From: Clostridiales bacterium
Lineage (GTDB): Bacteria; Bacillota; Clostridia; Saccharofermentanales; Saccharofermentanaceae
Direction of reading: 5' to 3'
Length of the DNA: 36,682 nt
Assembly: GCA_017554745.1 (NCBI GenBank)
Contig: JAFZHS010000024.1
Location: forward strand, 1-36,682
Shown: positions 9,230 to 15,495 of the stretch, piece after piece
Layout of the letters: every line of letters starts with the position of its first letter
Numbering within the stretch: position 1 is the stretch's first letter
Made by a program: the position numbers and the translations under genes
The notes under the pieces: generated by a model
Told to the model about the DNA's origin: nothing
The model's input: only the letters and a program-made list of their open reading frames with translations
Databases searched by the model: none

Positions 9230-9322
9230 GTTGGCGGGGAGGCGGAAGGCCGTCCGTAATTTGCCTGCGGCAAATTAACTAGTTGAAGGATGTTTTTTTG
9301 TTGGCGGAGAGGAAGGGAGGCT
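9222..9322 (+). repeat. Imperfect direct repeat TGTTTTTTGTTGGCGG with internal hairpin
   Basis: TGTTTTTTGTTGGCGGGGAG (from 9222) recurs as TGTTTTTTTGTTGGCGGAGAG (from 9291). Between them lies a perfect hairpin, AATTTGCC (9258-9265), loop TGC, GGCAAATT (9269-9276). The second T-run follows that hairpin. It looks like a duplicated terminator tail. No gene is seen in this interval. Confidence 0.5.
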
Positions 9323-9330
9323 TTCGGCAG

Positions 9331-9359
9331 TTGATAGATGCGGGCAAATCTTATAAAAT
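9331..9359 (+). promoter_or_regulatory. Promoter of the small lipoprotein gene
   Basis: TTGATA (9331-9336) and TAAAAT (9354-9359) are separated by 17 bases, 34 bases before the start codon. Confidence 0.65.
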
Positions 9360-9392
9360 TATTTTTACCATTTGGATTAAGGGAGAATTGAT

Positions 9393-9911
9393 ATGAGAAA
9401 GGTTACTTCAACATTACTGATCTTATCGCTTTTGGCGTCTGTTGTTTTCAGCATGACCGGATGCAAGAAGTCGGCGCTGAAGGGCTGGTACAATGACGCG
9501 CTGCAGTTTTACGGTGACGGCATCAGGTATGGCTTTAAGGAAGAGCCAAGAAATTATGTGGTGTCCGAGGTCCTTAAGGACAAGAGCTATAAAAAGGGCT
9601 ATCTGCTGCAGGATCTGGACGGAGACGGAGTCGATGAACTTCTTATCGGCGTGATCGATGACGGGGCTTACACAAGGTTTACGAGCGTAATTGTTTACCA
9701 TTCTGATCTCGGTCCTTATTGTCTGCTCAGCGGCAGCAAGGATTCGTTTATTTATCTGTGTGCAGGGAATGTCTTGAAGATGGATTCCGGCACACCGTTA
9801 GATCCCGATCCGAAATACATGACATTCAGTTCAAAGTCCAACTCTTTTACGTATGTTGAAGGCGAAGGCAAGTATCTGCCGATGAAATGGGAGCTCACGG
9901 AGTTCGTTTAA
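9393..9911 (+). CDS. Small secreted lipoprotein with a DxDxDG-type motif
   Basis: The 172 residues start with a lipoprotein signal peptide: basic MRK, a hydrophobic stretch and the lipobox MTGC with Cys24 as the lipidated residue. The mature part would therefore be anchored to the outer face of the membrane. Near residue 75 the sequence LQDLDGDGVDELLIG matches the FG-GAP/EF-hand-like calcium loop found in many secreted Clostridia proteins with a predicted beta fold. I do not recognise a specific function. The ribosome site GGGAG is at 9381-9385. The gene has its own promoter, and a separate promoter precedes the next gene, so the two are probably independent units. Confidence 0.75.
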   Translation: MRKVTSTLLILSLLASVVFSMTGCKKSALKGWYNDALQFYGDGIRYGFKEEPRNYVVSEVLKDKSYKKGYLLQDLDGDGVDELLIGVIDDGAYTRFTSVIVYHSDLGPYCLLSGSKDSFIYLCAGNVLKMDSGTPLDPDPKYMTFSSKSNSFTYVEGEGKYLPMKWELTEFV

Positions 9912-9945
9912 GAGTCCTCAAAATCAGTCTTTTATATTTTCAAGG

Positions 9946-9974
9946 TTGAACCCTTTATTATTTTAGTCTAATAT
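9946..9974 (+). promoter_or_regulatory. Promoter of the nucleotidase-like gene
   Basis: TTGAAC (9946-9951), a 17-base spacer and TAATAT (9969-9974) lie 31 bases upstream of the chosen start codon. Confidence 0.55.
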
Positions 9975-10004
9975 AACTTGGATATTATAAAGGGAGACTA
10001 TTTT

Positions 10005-11744
10005 ATGTCTAAAGCAAGCAAGTATCAGGGCCCGTTATTCGCAATAGCCTTACTGGTTATTCTGGTCGTGGCCGTTGGATATACAGTTATCTCGGTTTAT
10101 ACGGATCCGGTTCCGACAGAGCCTTCTGTGGAGCTGACGGTGCCGACTGTATCCGAGGAAGAAGAGATCAAAGACACCCGCATCGTTCTTTTCGAGACGA
10201 GCGATATTCAGGGCAACCTCATCGATACCAGAAGCGGCGATAAGTCCACTTTCCAGTACAGACTCGCCTATATGGCAAAGATCTTCAACGATGCAAGAGC
10301 ATCTGAAGATTATGACGGCGTTCTTCTTGTAGACGGCGGCGACCTCTATCAGGGCACACCGTTGTCAACCTTCACGGAAGGCGCGGCGCTCAGGGCTGCA
10401 CTTGACCATATGGGTTACGACGCAGTCACAGTCGGCAACGATGAATTTGACTGGGATTTTACGACATATGCTTCTGACGTCTCTGCGACAGTCCCGGCAT
10501 ATGAGCTCGGTGAATACTCGGGCGATCCGATCATCCCCGTTATCGCGGCAAACCTTTATAACTCTGACAACGAGAGAAGAACACTTTCCACCAAGGACTA
10601 CGTTATAGTTGAGAAGGCCGGCTTGCGCATTGCTTTGATCGGTTATATCCCGGATTATTCTTCGCAGATCGCAAGCTCCAAATTCCAGGCTTATGAGATC
10701 CACGCCGATCTGGCTGAATTCTCCCAGCGCGTTAAGGAGATCAACCTTTCCGAGCAGCCTGCCATAACGATCGTTGTTACTCACGCAGATTCTGAAGCTG
10801 TCGCAGCCGCATTGGATCCTGCTGACGTTGATCTTGTTACAGGTTCTCATACAGAGGAAGTCGTCTGCGGATTTGCTTCCAACGGCATTGCTTACATCCA
10901 GACTGATAAGGATGCTAAGGGCTTCTCGAGCGCTGTTCTCGTGATCAATAAGGACGGCAACGTAACGATCGAAGATCTCAGCTACACATCCATCGTCGAT
11001 GAGCCAGAGAAGCTTTATGACACTTCCGCAAACGGCGAGAATCTCGATCCGGACATCATGGCCATCTCGCACGCTGCATGGGATTCAATCAATGATCAGA
11101 TGAATGAATCTCTGGGTTATATCGAGACAAGCATTGAGAGCCAGGATGTCATCAGCGGCACGAATACCGCAAGCGGCAACTTCGTTACCTCTTTGATGCT
11201 CGAATACATGAAGAAGGAAGGCGTTGTTGCTGCCTTCTATAACGGCGGCGGAATCTGCAAGGATTTTGTTGTTCCACAGGACGGCATGCTCCAGATCTCT
11301 GTCGGAGATATCTACACTCTCTGTCCGTTTAATAATTCGCTGCTGATCTATGAGATCTCCGGATTGGAGCTTGCACAGCAGCTCGCCAACGGCTTCGTTA
11401 ACGGCGACTTCGGCGACCAGGTATCGGGACTCACTTTCGAGTACAAGAATATCGGTACCGAAGATAATCCCGTGATCGAGATCGTCAGCATCACTTTGAG
11501 CAACGGCACAAAGGTCGATATTACAGACAGCGAGACTAAGTACAAAGTCTGCATCACGGATTACAGCGCTGAGCTCGAAGGCAGCGTTTTCGCAGGCAAG
11601 ACACCTCTTAAGCCGGCAACGGAATCTCCGGTCGACAACCTGGCAATTATCTCAGTCCTTCGCGACAAGCGCGAAAAGGGAGACATCCAGATCTCGGTCG
11701 ACCGCAATGCAAGAGCTACCTGCCTGAGTGACGGAGTAGGCTAA
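10005..11744 (+). CDS. Membrane-anchored 5'-nucleotidase/2',3'-cyclic phosphodiesterase-like protein
   Basis: The 579 residues have an uncleaved-looking membrane segment near residues 11-32, then an extracellular metallophosphoesterase domain and a 5'-nucleotidase C-terminal domain (substrate-binding core NGGGICKDF near residue 408). Family members hydrolyse nucleotides outside the cell. Metal-site motifs can be aligned by eye with UshA: Asp67 in SDIQGN, Asp113 in DGGDLYQG, Asn145 in VGNDEFD, His260 in VTHAD and His282 in GSHTEE. Several usual residues are changed: the DxH histidine is Gln69, the catalytic GNH histidine is Asp146, and the last ligand is Glu284. Activity or metal use may therefore differ. 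The start at 10005 is chosen for the ribosome site AAGGGAG; an upstream TTG at 9978 lacks one. Confidence 0.85.
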   Translation: MSKASKYQGPLFAIALLVILVVAVGYTVISVYTDPVPTEPSVELTVPTVSEEEEIKDTRIVLFETSDIQGNLIDTRSGDKSTFQYRLAYMAKIFNDARASEDYDGVLLVDGGDLYQGTPLSTFTEGAALRAALDHMGYDAVTVGNDEFDWDFTTYASDVSATVPAYELGEYSGDPIIPVIAANLYNSDNERRTLSTKDYVIVEKAGLRIALIGYIPDYSSQIASSKFQAYEIHADLAEFSQRVKEINLSEQPAITIVVTHADSEAVAAALDPADVDLVTGSHTEEVVCGFASNGIAYIQTDKDAKGFSSAVLVINKDGNVTIEDLSYTSIVDEPEKLYDTSANGENLDPDIMAISHAAWDSINDQMNESLGYIETSIESQDVISGTNTASGNFVTSLMLEYMKKEGVVAAFYNGGGICKDFVVPQDGMLQISVGDIYTLCPFNNSLLIYEISGLELAQQLANGFVNGDFGDQVSGLTFEYKNIGTEDNPVIEIVSITLSNGTKVDITDSETKYKVCITDYSAELEGSVFAGKTPLKPATESPVDNLAIISVLRDKREKGDIQISVDRNARATCLSDGVG

Positions 11745-11776
11745 GCGCAAAAACGTTGCAGTAAAATGAATACAGA

Positions 11777-11810
11777 CCTCACTTGGGACTGATTCCGGGT
11801 GAGGTTTTTT
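11777..11810 (+). terminator. Terminator of the nucleotidase-like gene, possibly bidirectional
   Basis: CCTCAC (11777-11782) pairs with GTGAGG (11799-11804), with inner TTGG/CCGG pairing, and is followed by six T's. It lies directly after the stop of the minus-strand 29-residue ORF and could end that transcript too, though the minus-side U tract is weak. Confidence 0.8.
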
Positions 11811-11898
11811 ATTTCTCGTTTTTGAAGAAGCTTGAAAACCAGAATGCGCACATGATAATGGAAACTATCAGACCGATAATAGAAAAAACAAGTTTCAT
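11809..11898 (-). CDS. 29-residue hydrophobic membrane peptide
   Basis: This small minus-strand ORF encodes a basic start (MKL), one hydrophobic helix of about 20 residues and the polar tail FFKNEK. The ribosome site GAAAGGA lies seven bases upstream. About 90 bases upstream is TATAAT preceded by TG (11988-11995), an extended -10 identical to the one before the 38-residue toxin gene at 13.2 kb. A CCGGCG/CGCCGG hairpin forms at the predicted RNA 5' end, and the ORF runs straight into a terminator hairpin whose loop-flanking sequence resembles the toxin's. The size, single membrane segment and setting fit a small type I toxin or another membrane micropeptide. I do not recognise the family. Confidence 0.5.
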   Translation of the reverse strand: MKLVFSIIGLIVSIIMCAFWFSSFFKNEK

Positions 11899-11987
11899 AA
11901 TAAATCCTTTCTCCCGATCCCCAAAAGGAGCAAGTCTCAAACTGCAAAAACAACCGGCGATAATTCCATAAAAACTGCGCCGGTCTC

Positions 11988-11995
11988 ATTATATC
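11988..11995 (-). promoter_or_regulatory. Extended -10 promoter of the 29-residue peptide gene
   Basis: On the minus strand TATAAT (complement of 11988-11993) is preceded by TGA. A second, weaker copy (CTGATATAAA, complement of about 12014-12025) lies 28 bases further upstream. Both share TTYCTGATATAA-type sequence with the 13.3 kb promoter. Confidence 0.5.
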
Positions 11996-12047
11996 AGGAT
12001 ATTAAAATTATTGCATTTATATCAGAAAAATTGTTTTCGCAAATTTC

Positions 12048-12069
12048 ATCTGTTATCCGCAAAGGCAAA
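12048..12069 (-). repeat. Short remnant resembling the toxin gene 3' end
   Basis: Read on the minus strand, TTTGCCTTT then GC then GGATAACAGAT matches the end of the 13.1 kb toxin gene (TTTGCCTTT, CT, GGATAACAGAT) at about 20 of 22 positions. In that frame it reads LFAFADNR followed by a stop, against LFAFLDNR in the toxin. It could be the tail of a deleted second toxin copy, or a coincidence. Confidence 0.35.
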
Positions 12070-12126
12070 AAGTGCCGGCTATCTGCTGACGGAAAACAGT
12101 TAAACTGTCAGCAAATAAACCGGCAC
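12066..12126 (-). terminator. Terminator of the minus-strand two-TM protein gene
   Basis: On the minus strand GTGCCGG (complement of 12120-12126) pairs with CCGGCAC (complement of 12072-12078). TGCTGAC/GTCAGCA pairing lies inside, and TTTTTG follows. It begins 33 bases after the stop of the gene. Confidence 0.75.
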
Positions 12127-12159
12127 CGGTGTCAAAAGGCTCTATTCCGATATCCCTTA

Positions 12160-12825
12160 TCAGACCTCAGACTTTGAAATATCTTTCTCCTCTGTCTTTG
12201 ATCTTGTTGTTACCATAGCGAAGCTTCCGACAAAGCAGAGAGCGAAGCAGATCCCGATACCAATATTCTTAAAGATCAGGCCCCAGATAATAGCCATGAG
12301 GATGAACAGCATCGTGCTGCTGATGAACACGCCAAGGACCTTCTTGCCCTTTAATCTGGTAACTACCTTGTCCCTGTATTCAGCTTCTTTAAGCTGTCCG
12401 CAGCCAACAGAATTCTTAAAGTGATCGATCATGGAATAATCGAAATATTCTTCCTCTTTCCCGAATCCGTCTGCGAAATATCTCTTCTCTTCGATAGCCT
12501 TATCTCTTGATTCTTCGAACCAGCGTGCAATACCTGTCTTTTCTGAAGGCTCGCCTGCGATCCTCTTGATGTAAGACAAACCGATGATGTACTTTTTCTT
12601 ATCGATCTTCTTGGTCATTACAAAGATCTCAGCTGAAGGCATGCCTTTGATCGTCTTGCCGCTGCAGTCGACGAAGTCAACCTTTGCTTCAGCGAGCATA
12701 TTGCTTAATACTTCATAAGTAAGCTCATTCTTTAAGCTGTCAACGACCTCAACCTTGCCGTTAATGATCTTTTTCAAGCTGTACTTTGAAAGACCGAAAA
12801 TGTCACAACCTTTTACGTAATTCAT
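12160..12825 (-). CDS. Hypothetical protein with two C-terminal membrane helices
   Basis: The 221 residues start at 12825, where AGAGGA precedes the ATG. The open frame continues 57 codons upstream, but that part has no ribosome site and overlaps promoter-like DNA. Residues 1-160 are soluble, charged and probably cytoplasmic. Two hydrophobic helices follow at about 164-186 and 190-208, then a short charged tail. I do not recognise the family or a catalytic motif. The gene stands alone, with a probable promoter at 12869-12896 and a strong terminator. It lies between the two micropeptide loci and on the same strand, but nothing links it to them functionally. Confidence 0.75.
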   Translation of the reverse strand: MNYVKGCDIFGLSKYSLKKIINGKVEVVDSLKNELTYEVLSNMLAEAKVDFVDCSGKTIKGMPSAEIFVMTKKIDKKKYIIGLSYIKRIAGEPSEKTGIARWFEESRDKAIEEKRYFADGFGKEEEYFDYSMIDHFKNSVGCGQLKEAEYRDKVVTRLKGKKVLGVFISSTMLFILMAIIWGLIFKNIGIGICFALCFVGSFAMVTTRSKTEEKDISKSEV

Positions 12826-12868
12826 AACTGTTTTCCTCTCTTGTTGTTTGTGTTTTGCTTTTGACAGC

Positions 12869-12896
12869 CTAATACTACCAATCCGGCGGGCATCAA
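12869..12896 (-). promoter_or_regulatory. Probable promoter of the two-TM protein gene
   Basis: On the minus strand TTGATG (complement of 12891-12896), a 16-base spacer and TATTAG (complement of 12869-12874) precede the gene by about 45 bases. Confidence 0.45.
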
Positions 12897-12959
12897 AACC
12901 CGAAGTGTCGTGAATGGTATTTCCGGTGTCGCAAACTGCAAAAATGGCCGCGTGTTTGT

Positions 12960-12988
12960 TTGACGCATTACAGGTGCGATGATAAAAT
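12960..12988 (+). promoter_or_regulatory. Strong promoter of the candidate antitoxin RNA
   Basis: TTGACG (12960-12965), a 17-base spacer and TAAAAT (12983-12988), which is also preceded by TGA as an extended -10. No open reading frame with a ribosome site follows before the terminator at 13047, so it most likely drives a small RNA. Confidence 0.7.
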
Positions 12989-12995
12989 AACTTCA

Positions 12996-13082
12996 AGGAA
13001 GCACAGTCTGCAAAGACGGTTGCCTCCGAGTAGGGTTAATAATCTACCTCACCCAAGAGTGCCAGTCTTTGGGTGAGGTTTT
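12996..13082 (+). ncRNA. Candidate antisense/antitoxin small RNA convergent to the holin-like toxin
   Basis: A roughly 87-base transcript is predicted from the promoter at 12960-12988 to the terminator at 13047-13082. Its 5' part (GCACAGTCTGC to GAGTA, 13001-13032) is homologous to the 5' part of the toxin mRNA made from the other strand. Its 3' part is the terminator shared with that mRNA, so direct complementarity to the toxin mRNA is confined to the last 35-40 bases. The layout recalls type I loci such as fst/RNAII. The ends are inferred from promoter and terminator positions only. Confidence 0.55.
13047..13082. terminator. Bidirectional terminator shared by toxin mRNA and small RNA
   Basis: CCTCACCCAA (13047-13056) pairs perfectly with TTGGGTGAGG (13069-13078). 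TTTTC follows on the plus side, and TAGATTATT on the minus side. Confidence 0.8.
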
Positions 13083-13198
13083 CATTTGCGCTTATATCTG
13101 TTATCCAGAAAGGCAAATAGTTTCAACAACAGAGCAACAGCACCGATCAGCAAGCTGAACCCGGCTATCACCAGAGATAGAATCTCATAATCTGTCAC
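13082..13198 (-). CDS. 38-residue holin-like type I toxin candidate
   Basis: The minus-strand ORF uses GTG at 13198, nine bases after a strong AAAGGAGG. The peptide begins MTDYEILSLVIAGF, continues with one membrane helix (about residues 6-28) and ends in a basic tail, FLDNRYKRK. This pattern, short N terminus with YE, single helix and charged C terminus, matches what I know of the putative holin-like toxin family (Hol_Tox) of Firmicutes, whose members damage the membrane when expressed. Its mRNA starts near 13289 from an extended -10 promoter and has a leader of about 90 bases with a possible 5' stem. It ends in a terminator shared with a convergent small RNA, the probable antitoxin. Confidence 0.72.
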   Translation of the reverse strand: MTDYEILSLVIAGFSLLIGAVALLLKLFAFLDNRYKRK

Positions 13199-13295
13199 AT
13201 CAACAGCCCTCCTTTCCTAGACTTTCTTGCAGGAAACCCGCAGGATGTAAAGTACTCAGAAGGCAACCGCCCATTAAGCAGGCTGTGCCAATACT

Positions 13296-13304
13296 ATTAT
13301 ATCA
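13296..13304 (-). promoter_or_regulatory. Extended -10 promoter of the holin-like toxin
   Basis: On the minus strand TGATATAAT (complement of 13296-13304) is a perfect -10 with TGn extension; the upstream region is T-rich without a clear -35. The expected start is near 13289, where the leader repeat begins. Confidence 0.65.
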
Positions 13305-13386
13305 GAAAAACAAACAAATGTTTGATAAAAGGGCCTGATAATAGGACAGCTTTGATGCGAGACAACAGTTTTACGGATGCAGATCT

Positions 13387-14136
13387 TTATGCCTTTCTTC
13401 CTTTTAACCCATAGTATGCCCTGCGTAGTATTATCCGTCCGCCGATCGTATTCTTGGCGATGTATTCATCGAGCAGATCTTCGTTAACCGGCTCACCGTC
13501 ACTGCACACGCCTTCCAATATCGGAACGGTCTCCAGGAAAGCCTTGAACATTTCGCGGTCCTTAAAATATTCGCGCGTGAAGATTGGGATCAGTTCGACA
13601 TCTGCAAAGCCTGCATTCAGAAGACCTTCGTATTCGACGATGCTTATGGGCACAGGGGCATCGTATTCCTGACCGCCGCCGAAGGTGAGCTTTAAGCTCC
13701 AGCAGTCGTACTTGTCGACACCCCTGATGAGGAAGTGTCCGCCGGGTCTTAAGGCGCGGTATACCTGGGCTGCATCGGTGCAAGTGTGCCGCGCGACGAT
13801 GATGTCGAAATATTCATCCGGCACATCCATCTTGAGGTTGTCCATCACTTTAAAAGAAATGTTTTTCCTGCCGCTTTCCGCCAGGTTTGCGCGGGCTGTC
13901 CCGATCATGCCAGGAGAGAAATCCGTGCCAAGGATCTCGGCGCAGTCAGGGAAGAAGGATAAGACCTTCTCGCCGCCTGCGGTGCCGAGGTCAAGGATGC
14001 GGGAATCCTTTGTGGCAAGCCTGTTTAGGAGCTCATAAAGATCCCAATTGGTCAATGTCTCTTCGTGGATGCCGAACTCATCGAAGCTCCAGTGAGCCAT
14101 CTTCTCGTAGTATTCAAAACCGTATTCGTGAAGCAT
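13387..14136 (-). CDS. SAM-dependent methyltransferase (class I)
   Basis: The 249 residues contain a Rossmann-like methyltransferase core: motif I ILDLGTAGGEKVL near residue 47, LGTDFSPGMIGTARANL (the acidic residue that holds the SAM ribose), FKVMDNLKMDVPDEYFDIIVARHT as motifs II/III, and LRPGGHFLIRGVD. The acceptor substrate cannot be told from the sequence; small-molecule or RNA-base methylation are both possible. The start at 14136 is chosen because AAGGAGG lies eight bases upstream. An earlier ATG at 14205 has no ribosome site. It is divergent from the marR operon and shares its intergenic region. An unknown substrate linked to drug resistance is possible but unsupported. Confidence 0.85.
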   Translation of the reverse strand: MLHEYGFEYYEKMAHWSFDEFGIHEETLTNWDLYELLNRLATKDSRILDLGTAGGEKVLSFFPDCAEILGTDFSPGMIGTARANLAESGRKNISFKVMDNLKMDVPDEYFDIIVARHTCTDAAQVYRALRPGGHFLIRGVDKYDCWSLKLTFGGGQEYDAPVPISIVEYEGLLNAGFADVELIPIFTREYFKDREMFKAFLETVPILEGVCSDGEPVNEDLLDEYIAKNTIGGRIILRRAYYGLKGRKA

Positions 14137-14299
14137 AAAAAAGAACCTCCTTTCACGAACAGCAAAATCTTCCGCACCAAAAATGCGGCCTTCTTTGTCA
14201 TTCATGATGAGATTCTAAGGTTCTTATCATTAGTAACCCCGCCCGCAAAGAGCGTCGCGGCTGCAGAACGCGAATAACTAATTATCCTGCAACATATCT

Positions 14300-14328
14300 A
14301 TTATAGCATGTTCCACGTGGAGCAAAAA
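14300..14328 (-). promoter_or_regulatory. Probable methyltransferase promoter with TCCACGTGGA palindrome
   Basis: On the minus strand TATAAT (complement of 14300-14305) lies 17 bases from TTTTTG (complement of 14323-14328). The spacer holds the perfect palindrome TCCACGTGGA (14312-14321), a likely operator. This gives a leader of about 155 bases before the chosen start codon. Confidence 0.45.
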
Positions 14329-14335
14329 AGGGGGC

Positions 14336-14382
14336 TTTACAGCAGAAAGGTAACATGTTACCATATCGGGTAATAAGTTACC
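14336..14382 (+). promoter_or_regulatory. marR promoter with two operators
   Basis: The perfect palindrome GGTAACATGTTACC (14349-14362) and a related GGTAATAAGTTACC (14369-14382) lie 20 bp apart, just upstream of marR. A plausible promoter is TTTACA (14336-14341), 17 bases, TACCAT (14359-14364), so the first operator would cover the -10. Two helical turns between sites suits cooperative dimers and autorepression. Confidence 0.75.
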
Positions 14383-14399
14383 TATTGTGGAGGAGCCTT

Positions 14400-14873
14400 A
14401 TGAATATTGAAGAAACGGTCAACAGCAACAAGCTGGATTTTGAGGGAATACCTTCGAGCTATTATCTTTTAGGCCTCATGAGCGCGTTCGAGAACCGTTT
14501 CCAGGCAATGGCTGACAGTGTCATGAAGGAGATCAGCTGGAAGCAGTTTTTCGCGATCGTGTGCATCAACATGTGCAAAGAGCCTCCGACGTTAAGAGAG
14601 CTATCCGAAGTGCTTGGCAGCTCTCACCAGAACGTCAAGCAGATCCTTTTAAAGCTTGAGGGCAAAGGTTTTGTCGAGTTCAGAGAAGATGAGGCTGATA
14701 AGAGAAAGCAGCGCATCGTCCTGACGAAGAAATGCCTGAAGTTTTGCGAGAAGAACAATGATATGAGTATGCAGATAATGGCGAAGATGTTTGACGGCAT
14801 CCCTGAAAAGGACTTAAAAACTACGATCAAAACGATTACAAGCATAGAGAAGAATCTTTCGGAGGCACATTAA
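14400..14873 (+). CDS. MarR-family transcriptional regulator
   Basis: The 157 residues form a MarR-type winged helix. The recognition region is PTLRELSEVLGSSHQNVKQI near residues 60-80, and the wing is EFREDEADKRKQRIVLT. Helices at both ends would make the dimer. Members of this family sense small molecules or redox state and repress neighbouring genes. The start at 14400 follows GGAGGAG; an in-frame upstream ATG at 14355 lies inside the operator. The two palindromes just upstream suggest autoregulation. The flavodoxin gene starts at the next base after its stop, so the two are cotranscribed. Three cysteines in the N-terminal half could act as redox sensors, but this is only an inference. Confidence 0.9.
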   Translation: MNIEETVNSNKLDFEGIPSSYYLLGLMSAFENRFQAMADSVMKEISWKQFFAIVCINMCKEPPTLRELSEVLGSSHQNVKQILLKLEGKGFVEFREDEADKRKQRIVLTKKCLKFCEKNNDMSMQIMAKMFDGIPEKDLKTTIKTITSIEKNLSEAH

Positions 14874-15401
14874 ATGAAAGGGATAGTAGTCTACAAATCA
14901 AAGTACGGCGCTTCGAAGAAGTATGCGGAATGGATTTCCGAAGCAACCGGTTTCTCCTGCGTTTCTGTAAAAGAAGCGGACACAAATAAGCTCGCCGAAT
15001 ATGACACGATAATTGTCGGCGGCGGCGTTTATGCTTCGGGAATGGCGTGTGTGCCGTTCCTTCGAAAGAACATCGACAGGCTGAAAGGCAAGAAGATCAT
15101 CGTCTACACATGCGCAGCATCTCCCTACGATAAGAAGTTTGCAGACGCGCTGATCGATATGAACTTGAAAGACGAACTTAAAGGCATTCCTGTCTTTTAC
15201 TGCAGAGGCGCTTTCGACATGAAGAATATGTCCTTTGCAGACAGGACGCTTTGCAAGATGCTTCGAAAAGCAGTAGCCAAGAAAGACCCTAAAGACTGGG
15301 AGCTCTGGGAGAGCGCCCTGATGGAATGCAAGGAAGACGAGAGCTGCGACTGGACGGATAAGAAATATATTGAACCCATCGTAAAAGCGGCCCTTGAATA
15401 A
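14874..15401 (+). CDS. Flavodoxin-domain protein (HemG-like fold)
   Basis: The 175 residues begin with VVYKSKYGASKKYAEW, the FMN phosphate-binding loop of flavodoxins, followed by DTIIVGGGVYASGM and YTCAASPY, which fit the isoalloxazine-binding loops. The length and the YKSKYG start match flavodoxin-like protoporphyrinogen-oxidase (HemG) relatives, but no heme genes are near. It more likely serves as an electron carrier or quinone/nitro reductase controlled by the MarR protein encoded directly upstream. The start ATG follows the marR TAA without a gap, and GGAGG lies inside the marR end, so translation is coupled. No terminator is obvious downstream. Confidence 0.85.
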   Translation: MKGIVVYKSKYGASKKYAEWISEATGFSCVSVKEADTNKLAEYDTIIVGGGVYASGMACVPFLRKNIDRLKGKKIIVYTCAASPYDKKFADALIDMNLKDELKGIPVFYCRGAFDMKNMSFADRTLCKMLRKAVAKKDPKDWELWESALMECKEDESCDWTDKKYIEPIVKAALE

Positions 15402-15452
15402 TTACAAAATGATGAGGCATTTTCCCTAAGTAATGTAATTGCCATAAAATTC

Positions 15453-15461
15453 TGTTAAAAT
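15453..15461 (+). promoter_or_regulatory. Possible extended -10 promoter of the DHH gene
   Basis: TAAAAT (15456-15461) preceded by TGT forms an extended -10; the expected RNA start near 15468 excludes the open-frame ATG at 15460 and supports a later start codon. Confidence 0.4.
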
Positions 15462-15495
15462 GCAAAGGCTATACTTTATGGTGATGGTAGGTAAA

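Larger units (their letters stand above)
12999..13290. repeat. Inverted repeat flanking the toxin locus (leader sequences of both RNAs)
   Basis: The left arm at 13001-13032 reads GCACAGTCTGCAAAG, CGGTTGCCTCC, GAGTA. The right arm at 13253-13288, read on the minus strand, is GCACAGCCTGCTTAATG, GGCGGTTGCCTTC, TGAGTA. Each arm begins about 5 bases after a predicted transcription start and can fold a short 5' stem (GGCA with TGCC in the toxin mRNA). Confidence 0.65.

Noticed and set aside
11783..11971. 62-codon plus-strand frame opposite the 29-residue peptide gene
   Set aside because: It starts within a terminator hairpin and has no ribosome site; the minus-strand ORF has both promoter and ribosome site.
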